A stretch of 64,000 nucleotides of DNA from Henckelia pumila (Eukaryota; Streptophyta; Magnoliopsida; Lamiales; Gesneriaceae), in the NCBI RefSeq assembly GCF_033568475.1, contig NC_133122.1:19413206-19477205 (forward strand), in the 5' to 3' direction. Shown here in pieces: positions 57,301 to 64,000 of the stretch. The notes beneath the pieces were generated by a model, which was given only the letters and a program-made list of their open reading frames with translations, had not been told where the DNA came from and did not search any database. A program made the position numbers and the translations under genes. Numbering within the stretch: the stretch's first letter is position 1; every line of letters starts with the position of its first letter.

Positions 57301-58896
57301 CTAATCGATACCCGGATTACTCGTGGACATATCAACTGTATAAATGAGGTAGCCCTCCCCACCTGACTCCAAGACATGACATGCCTTCAGAGCCGATACA
57401 AGTGGCATCGGAGGTCGCACACCCTCACCATAAAAGTACCAGCTATCTACCTTATCCGGATGAAACTGTACCAGACGCTGATAAAAATCCACAGTAGCGT
57501 GATGCAAAGTCAGCATATCTATTCCCAAAATACAATCAAAATCTTCCATCGCTAATATCATCAGATTAGCTGATAACACATTACCCTCAAACTCTAGAAG
57601 GCAACCCATCACTAGACGCTTAGTTACTACCTCCTGCTCCAGCGGAGTAGATACAACTAAATCCATATCTAATGATACATAAGGTAATCTATGTCTCGTA
57701 ACAAAACTACTAGAAATAAAGGAATGCGACGCTCCAGTATCAATTAAGACAAGTGCAGGAATACCACATAACAGAAAGGTACCTGCCAACATGCGATCGC
57801 TTCCCTCCGAAGCCTGCTCCTGAGACAGAGCAAATACCTGCCCTTGAGTCTGTGGACGGTAACCAGAAGAACTCTGTGGTGCTTTCTGCTGACGTGGAAA
57901 AGTAGAAGCCTGAGATCCAACCTGTGATCCCAATCCACTAGCAGAACCCATGCGCTGAGGACAATCTCTCCGCAGATGTCCCTGCTCACCACAAATATAA
58001 CAAGCACCAGTAGCCTTCCAACACGAAGCCGCAGGATGCTTCCCACCACAATGGCTGCAAAATTCCTTCTTCTTCTTCTTCTTCTTCTTCTTCTTCTTCT
58101 TCTTCTTCTTCTTCTTCTTTTTCCCGAAACGGAAAGTACCTCGTGAACCACGAGAACCAGATGAAGTAGTAGTAGTAGTAGAAGAAGACATAGGTCCAGA
58201 TTGCACAACAGATTGAGCCCTAGGCCCAAGAGATCCACTAGGCTGTCCTAACATCATCAACAGTGCCCGCCTATTTCTGTTCTCCACTTGACGGCAACGG
58301 TTCACCAAAGTCTCATAAGATGTCGGATTATCACATACGACAACTTGTGAGTAGATATCTTGATTCAGGCCTTGCAGAAAGATATCATACTTGGACGCAT
58401 CATTGTCATTGATATGAGGACTAAAAGGTAGCAGATCAAGAAATCGTTGCTGATATTGATCAATAGTAATTGATCCTTGTCTCAGAGTCAGCAACTCCAT
58501 AGATCGTTCCTGACGAACAGCTGGAGGAAAATACAGTTTCTGAAACTGCTGACAGAAATCCCCCCAAGTCACCTGTCCTCTCTCAGTACGTGCCTGAGTA
58601 GCTTTGGCATCCCACCATAAGCGTGCTCGATCCTCTAGAACGAATTCTAGAACTTCCAGTTTCTGCTCCTCAGTGCAATCGAAATCTCGAAACGCACTCT
58701 CGAGTTTAGACATCCAACCTCTTGCCTGTTCAGGATTCTCACCTCCCAACAAGGGTTTCGGTCCTACTTGCATGAACTTATTAATAGAGTAACGACGTCT
58801 ACCCTCATGAGGACGATGTCGATCATCCTGATGGCGATGGTGACGATGATGATGACCACCTCCCTGGACAACACTACCGTGACTCTCGTCAGCCAT
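57301..58896 (-). pseudogene. Gypsy gag-protease with poly-lysine expansion
   Basis: 531 codons from MADESHG (58896) to a TAG at 57301-57303 that cuts gag-PR off from RT. The gag capsid part has WWDAKATQAR and FLDLLPFSPH. A CCHC knuckle CYICGEQGHLRRDC and protease LIDTGASHSFIS with ILGIDML follow. Between capsid and knuckle, an in-frame (AAG)n run encodes about 19 consecutive lysines (58066-58122), where relatives have a short basic stretch. I chose 58896 as the start because upstream residues are not family-like. Confidence 0.85.
58066..58122. repeat. (CTT)n microsatellite inside gag
   Basis: Eighteen CTT triplets plus TTT on the plus strand; on the coding strand they read as lysine codons. 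Confidence 0.95.
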
Positions 58897-58989
58897 ATCT
58901 TGAAAAGAATTGCACATTAAAATCCCAAATGCGCAATAATTACTTAAGATGAGAGTAAATCCCAAATACTAATCCCAAAATCCATGCAT

Positions 58990-59001
58990 GCTCTGATACC
59001 A
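58990..59001 (-). other. primer-binding site of the Gypsy element, tRNA-iMet
   Basis: Minus-strand TGGTATCAGAGC lies 4 nt inside the 5' LTR. Confidence 0.9.
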
Positions 59002-59005
59002 AAAA

Positions 59006-60604
59006 TGTAGAGACCCTGCATGAAATCACCTACTAACTGGCAACTAATAGCATGCATTAAACTTAATACAGCAAAATTCTTAACAGAGTAAAAACGTGCG
59101 GAAACATAATTCATAATTTACATAACAACTTAGGAAAATATATCCAGACTTAAATCTGTAGTGATACAACCATATTGAAATGCTTAAAATAAACTGTCTA
59201 AAACATTTATACAGCTAAACAAATCATGCTGTATAAAATCCCCTGAAAAGCTCTGGCTCCCTAATCCTGCCTCGAGCTACCGGCTCCGTCCATCCTGCGA
59301 CCTGCCCCGTGGAATGGGTGTCCAAGATAACAACTAGGACGTGAGCGCTAACGCCCAGTACATAAACATGAGTAAACATATGTATATGATGCATGCAACA
59401 TAATGACTGGTAAATGGTCATCTGAAAAGTCATGCTCAGTACCGGCGCCACATGAGTGCTGCCATCGCACAGATCAACCTCTGGGTGCAACCACACTCAT
59501 CTAATACACCATAGTAGTCAGACATACATGTCCCCGCCGTCGCGGTACTCTCAGTGACAGACTATCGAGTATAGAGCTGAGCGGCTCTATAATCAGGTAT
59601 AACAAGGTATAGGCTCAACGTGTATGTGCACATGATATATGAATATAAAAAACGGTAAAACATACATCATGCCACATAATAATGCCAAATAAATGCAACA
59701 TATAAACATGTATACTCGCTGGCAATCTCAGTCAATGTGTATGTACCTAACACCGAAGTATGAACTAAGCTGGAAAAAGACAACCCCTAGCTGTCCTAGG
59801 TCAACTCCCGACCCGACCTGGTCTCAAGTCCGACCCGACCTGACCTGGCCTCTTGGTCCGACCCCGAACTCTTCCTTCCCGAGCTATTCCTTCCCGAATT
59901 CCCGAGCTACTCTTTCCCGAGCTCCCGAGCTCCCGAGCTACTCTTTTCCGGGTAAAGATATGAAGTGAGATGAAAGTGATGTGAAAAATAACTGAATCCC
60001 CTGCTCCTATTTATAGACAAATATTTGGGGTGATCGGGATTCTTGAGCTGACGTCGAGACGTCCGAGCTCCTATAAGCATTCCACGTATCAGATGCTTGA
60101 GCTGAGTCACTACCATTATTGACAGCTCATGCTTAGGCGCCAACTGTCATTCATGCAAGCGTCCACACACCTGCCTGCCTGTCCTGGAGGGTTCGGGCTT
60201 CCCTATTAGCAGTTCGGGATTCCCTAGCAGCAGGTCGGGATTCCCTAGCAGCAGGTCGGGATTCCTTAATAGCAGTTCGGGATTCCCTAGCAGCTTTTCG
60301 AACTTCCTTAGTAACGAAATTCCCTAACAGGCTAACAGCAGAATTTTCTAGCTGTAGAATCCCTAGCAAGAGAATTCCCTAGCTAAAGAATCCCTAGCTG
60401 TATAATCCCTAGCAGCAGATTCCCTAGCTGCTCATGTTTTCCTAGCTGCTCATATTCCCTAGCTATATAATCCCTAGCAGCAGATTCCCTAGCTGCTCAT
60501 ATTCCCTAGCTGAAGTTTAGCAGCTCCACAGTTCAGCAGTTTAGACTGGACCCTTAATCATGATTATCATATTATTATCTTAAAATTGAATCTGGGTTAC
60601 TACA
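59006..60604 (-). repeat. 5' LTR of the Gypsy element (1599 bp)
   Basis: Collinear with 52655-54271, with TATAAATA at 60008-60015 (-) and the U3 array at 60181-60525. Lacks one 18 bp CCCTAGCTGCTCAT-type unit of the partner. Confidence 0.92.
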
Positions 60605-61039
60605 ATCGCAGTGTTGGAACGTGAAATTTTTTTTGAGAGGAGAAAGGTAGCGTTCAAATGAGAATTAAGAATAAAATTCTGAACGCTTGAAAAATTTGTG
60701 ACTAATGGGCTTCCAACATAGCCCATTAATTACAATTAAAAGTTTTAAAAACTTTAACTCTCCCCACATTAATAAAAATATATTGCATCCACTTAAACTT
60801 AATTTAAATAAAATATTTTCTTAATTTGCTCGAAGGCTAGACTCGTCCCTACGATCCCAAATTAATTACCAATCTGAAAACTTTAAAAAAATCATTCATT
60901 TTATATAAAATTGCAGGCATTCAAATAAATCACATAATTAAACATAACAATTAAATATTCTAAATATCATGCATTAAATCATATAATTTAATTAATTTAT
61001 CGTGATTAAGCTAGTGGACTTTTTGGACATTACAGTATC

Positions 61040-61643
61040 AATCCACTCTTTATATTGACTTAATTCTTCAGGACGTGAGTTGGTTTCAATAAAACAGTTG
61101 TTGGACTCCTGCAGGCATGTGCTGGATTCATGTAGGCGTGCCGTGGATTCTTGCAGGCTTGAGTTGATTTCTTCCACAGTTTTTTGAAATTTTCATGTAT
61201 TTATCTTCTCTACACCATAGATTATCACCCCCAAAACATCCAATCAGGTCAGGAATTGAGATCGGTTGAAACTCACCGCTGGGGCACCGAACCCATTATA
61301 ATCCCGAAAATGGTGACCGCGGAGGCGGCGTCATGAATCTGCTACGGATGCCTTGACTGCAGAAAACTGTCGACAGTTCCTGATAAAGCTGTTCAGAAGA
61401 TTTCTCAACATGGATGCAAGTGTGTGATGTCACGAACTTAGCTAAGGATGGCAATGAACCCGGCCCCGTTCTAAAACCGGTCAAACGAGTATCGATGAAG
61501 AGCAGGTTTAGGTCAACTGATCCGGAGATGGGTCCGGGGTGGGTCTCGAGTTTGGGTGGACCCACCCGTATATATGTTTATATATTTATATAAAATATAT
61601 TATATTATATATATTTAATATATATAATAAGAGAAATGATATG
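61040..61643. other. repeat-derived DNA without a defined gene
   Basis: 61063-61177 on the minus strand encodes short repeats of the form LQES and LHES, perhaps a retrotransposon coding relic. 61460-61570 is GC-rich with CCCGG and GGGTCCGG motifs resembling hAT subterminal sequence. Confidence 0.3.
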
Positions 61644-61759
61644 GTGAGCAACCACCGTGAACACCCATGTGAGCATCTGCTGACATGGCATTATGTACAT
61701 CCAATAGGTAAGTGACATATCAGCAGGTGTTCACATTGGTGCTCACGGTGGTTGCTCAC
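61644..61759. mobile_element. foldback MITE C
   Basis: Inverted arms GTGAGCAACCACCGTGA and its complement, continuing inward with mismatches to a loop containing ACATCCAATAG. It lies in TA-rich DNA, as MITEs A and B do. Confidence 0.7.
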
Positions 61760-61888
61760 ATATATATAGTAATATAATAATAATATAATATTTATATAAT
61801 ATAGTATTATGTATATACAATATATATTTAAAATATATATATACAGTAATATACTATATATACATTTCATATAAATACATAAAAATAT

Positions 61889-62217
61889 TAGGGGTGGCAG
61901 AAACTTTGAAGTTTTAATATCCGAAATATTTTAATATTATATGTTTTAAGTTGAATATTTATTTTTATTTATAAATATAAGTTTCTAAATAGTATATTTA
62001 ATAAAATTATCACTTTTTTTTTTTTACTTTTTGAACGAAATCTTGAACATAAAAAAAAATTTGGGATTTTTTCTCCCTACCCGACGGGATCCCGAATAGT
62101 CGGGTCCCAAAATGTTTCGGGTACGGGATCGGGAGAAAAAAAATTTTTTCGATTCTTTTCGAGACGGGAGTTGGATAAGGGGTTTACGGGACGGGTTCCG
62201 ACCCTATTCCACCCCTA
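61889..62217. mobile_element. hAT-type MITE
   Basis: Ends TAGGGGTGG and CCACCCCTA are inverted repeats, flanked by 8 bp AAAAATAT and AAAATTAT (one mismatch), the TSD length of hAT elements. No transposase inside. Confidence 0.65.
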
Positions 62218-62639
62218 AAAATTATATATATGCATGTATATATATATATATATATATTTATATTATAAATAATAAATTATTAAAGTTTTTTTTAAAATGA
62301 AATATTAACGGGTTCGCGGGTCCAAACCTAGGTTGGATCCATCGAGTTTTGAACTTTTGAGGCGGGGTGGGGCGAGACGAGTCCGGTTCCGAGTCCTATT
62401 TTGATAGGATCGGTTTGTTGGGGGGGGGGGGGTGTTGCTGGTAGACTGATTTTCTTTATGTCCTTGCAGCAGTTGACCCCGAAATATTATAGATCGAGTT
62501 CAGTTGAAGTTAGTCAACTGATCTCTATTCTTCTCGTGTGTCGATGTCAATTGACAAATAATTATATGTGCCGAATAATTCCAACTGACAGATTGAACTA
62601 AGATTGGATGGATTGTGAGTGTGAGTGATAAACTGAAAG
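62218..62639. other. intergenic repeat-derived DNA
   Basis: Contains a (TA)n tract near 62238-62256, a GC-rich patch with CGGGTCC and CCGGTTCCG (62310-62410) and a G run at 62420-62432. No gene seen. Confidence 0.4.
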
Positions 62640-62747
62640 TAAGAACACCAAAGTTTGTTTATGGATGTTCGGATATTTCAAAGACTCCTACGTACCCCTT
62701 CTTATATCTTGAAACGATTCACTCTAGAAGACTTTGACTATTACAAT
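62640..62747. repeat. Copia LTR relic
   Basis: It resembles 10070-10160 of the Sirevirus-like LTR (shared TTTATGGA, CTTCTTNNA, CACTNNAGAAGACTTTG and TATTACAA). It is the insertion site of the hAT element that follows. Confidence 0.5.
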
Positions 62748-64000
62748 TAGACCTGGTCAAGGGCCGGTTTGGACCCGGAATCGGCCCGTGTTCAACGGGA
62801 CGGTTAAGCTGGTCAATGGGCCGGTTAAGCTGGTCAACGGGCTAGACTCGGAACCGGGACCGAACCCGCAATTGGTCGTTCCGGTCCCAATTTTCCTTTT
62901 GGAAAACCGGCAACCCGGCGGGTTGGATACCTGGCACCCCCATGGGCACCCAGATGATCCAACAACCACAATCAAGTGGCCGTTGAAGCTCTCAATGGCC
63001 ACGATTTTGTGGCCGTTAAAACCCGATCGACCCGGCGAACCTGTCGGGTCTGCCGGAAACTTTTTTAAAAAAAAAATCTATTTTTTTAATCTACAAATAC
63101 CCACAACCCCTTTAATTTTGTTTACACAATTTTCTCTTCATTCTCTCCATTCTCAATTCCTTCTAATTTCTTGAATTATCAAAAATATCAAGTCTCGATT
63201 ATTGGTTTATTGTCAATTGTTGATTTATTTTCATAATTACTCCAATTTTATATTTATACAAATTTCCGTAGCGGGACCAAGTCGTAGGGGTGACAAAGGA
63301 AAAGGAAAGGAAAAGAGCATCATACCACCCGAGGTCATGTATCCTCAATTCAATTTCGATGACTTTGATCTTGAATATTCCGATGATGAAATTCAAGAAC
63401 TTCGACAAGAGGCGCAACAAAGACAACAAGTTGAACAACCAAATCATCATGCAAGTCAAGAAAGTATGAACGATCTGGCGGCCTCTCAAAAAAAAACTTG
63501 AGCGGTGCCTCTCCCGACACCTGATATCTTCACCAAACATTTCGAAAAGGCGACGCTTCCCTCCGGTGATTTGCAAGCCAAATGCAAATATTGTTCGAAA
63601 TGTTACAAATTTAAACTAGGAGGTGGTTATGAAACTTTGACGCGGCATATCGAGAAAAATCATCCGGTGGAAATTGGGATTGATCATGCTCAAACTTAAA
63701 TTCCGGCATTCTATTCTCAATCGGGTAGTGAATCTAAACTATTTAAATATAACGAAGCTAGATTTAGAGAAGAAACGGCTAAATTTTGTGCGGTTGAACA
63801 ACTTTATTTTAGCTTTAGTGATAAATTATCTTTTGAAAATTGAATTTCTACAAGTGCAAATCCTTCTATTAGACGTATTCCAAGAAATAGTCTCAAACGC
63901 ACAATGAAAAAGTTAGTTGTCGATCAAAATAAAGAATTAATTAAGGAATTTTATAGTTTGAATAATAAGGTTTCTTTGTGTTTCGATATTTTGAGTGATC
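62748..64000 (+). mobile_element. hAT transposon, 5' part (runs off the window)
   Basis: Starts TAGACCTGGTCAAGGG after the possible 8 bp target ATTACAAT. A GC-rich subterminal region with repeated GGGCCGGTT, GCTGGTCAA and CCCGG motifs (62760-63050) precedes a transposase gene. The right end lies outside the window, so TIR and TSD cannot be confirmed. Confidence 0.7.
63268..64000 (+). pseudogene. hAT transposase, BED zinc finger, decayed and truncated
   Basis: One frame encodes an acidic N-terminus, then a BED-type finger (CKYCSKCYKF through TRHIEKNH, about 63580-63660) that binds transposon ends, then the conserved start of the hAT catalytic region (SLKRTMKKLVV, FYSLNNKVSL) to the window edge. 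It is interrupted by TGA at 63499-63501, TAA at 63697-63699 and TGA at 63841-63843, with no frameshift seen. The copy is inactive. The first catalytic Asp may lie at FDILSD at the very end. Confidence 0.85.

Larger units (their letters stand above)
52655..60604 (-). mobile_element. Ty3/Gypsy chromovirus-like retrotransposon, decayed
   Basis: It is 7950 bp with LTRs at 52655-54271 and 59006-60604 (TGTAG...CTACA), flanked by ATCAC and ATCGC (one mismatch). On the minus strand: PBS, gag-protease, RT, RNase H, integrase, C-terminal chromodomain-like tail, PPT. Integrase after RT makes it Gypsy, and the tail suggests the Tekay/Del clade. LTRs differ at about 2% of sites by eye plus one 18 bp repeat unit. 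Several stops and one frameshift make it non-autonomous and older than the two Copia elements. Confidence 0.93.
47685..61034. mobile_element. outer solo LTR, interrupted twice
   Basis: Ends TGTAACGTTCC (47685-47690 plus 50998 onward) and GGACATTACA (to 61034) are imperfect inverted repeats, flanked by perfect GTATC at 47680-47684 and 61035-61039. After removing the two nested insertions it is about 2.1 kb (47685-47690, 50998-52654, 60610-61034), with no coding region, so it is a solo LTR. It carries a cluster of CGCTCGAGCGAG motifs at 52068-52160 and a 68 bp tandem repeat at 51577-51712. Confidence 0.8.

Noticed and set aside
57744..58238. Poly-arginine open frame
   Set aside because: Off-frame reading of the (AAG)n run in Gypsy gag.
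62734..63174. 146-codon open frame at the start of the hAT element
   Set aside because: It covers the GC-rich subterminal repeats and the element's 5' end; the transposase lies downstream in another frame.

Overview
This is nuclear DNA from a flowering plant, almost certainly a eudicot: spliced genes with GT-AG introns, very AT-rich intergenic DNA and a dense load of plant LTR retrotransposons, MITEs and hAT elements. Lamiales, perhaps Gesneriaceae, is my best guess. It rests on a MITE type I associate with Lamiales and on the style of the third ORF in the first retrotransposon; it is an inference.

Three host genes are supported. At 18.5-23.2 kb (+) a 12-exon gene encodes a ROK1/RH57-type DEAD-box RNA helicase (527 aa by my splicing). 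At 24.4-26.6 kb (-), convergent with it, a 6-exon gene encodes a membrane-anchored alpha/beta hydrolase (517 aa) whose expected nucleophile serine reads as leucine. At 38.8-42.4 kb (+) is an ICR/RIP (interactor of constitutive active ROPs) coiled-coil gene (611 aa). A small exon-intron piece of the ICR gene recurs near 47.03 kb.

The rest is mostly mobile DNA. 0-0.8 kb: a Ty3/Gypsy protease-RT stub fused to a truncated LTR. 0.8-11.1 kb (-): a Sirevirus-like Copia element with gag, broken pol and a 926-codon third ORF. 11.1-17.6 kb: a tandem duplication of about 3.1 kb per copy, carrying foldback MITEs inserted before and after the duplication. 31.0-37.2 kb (+): a young, nearly intact Copia element with TSD TATTT. 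43.9-45.5 kb: a Stowaway-like MITE split by a Gypsy solo LTR. 47.7-61.0 kb: a nested stack, in which an outer solo LTR (TSD GTATC) is interrupted 6 bp from its end by a 3.3 kb solo LTR (TSD GTAAC) and further in by a full chromovirus-type Gypsy element (52.7-60.6 kb, -). 61.0-64.0 kb: foldback and hAT MITEs, an LTR relic, and the start of a decayed hAT transposon that runs off the window.

I see no new multi-gene system. The least ordinary signals are a CGGTCGA-type heptamer dispersed through the Sirevirus-like element on both strands and in several frames, the solo-LTR-inside-solo-LTR architecture, the leucine at the hydrolase nucleophile elbow, a long near-perfect hairpin in a helicase intron, and the transposed ICR exon-intron fragment. 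All alignments and splice models were done by eye.
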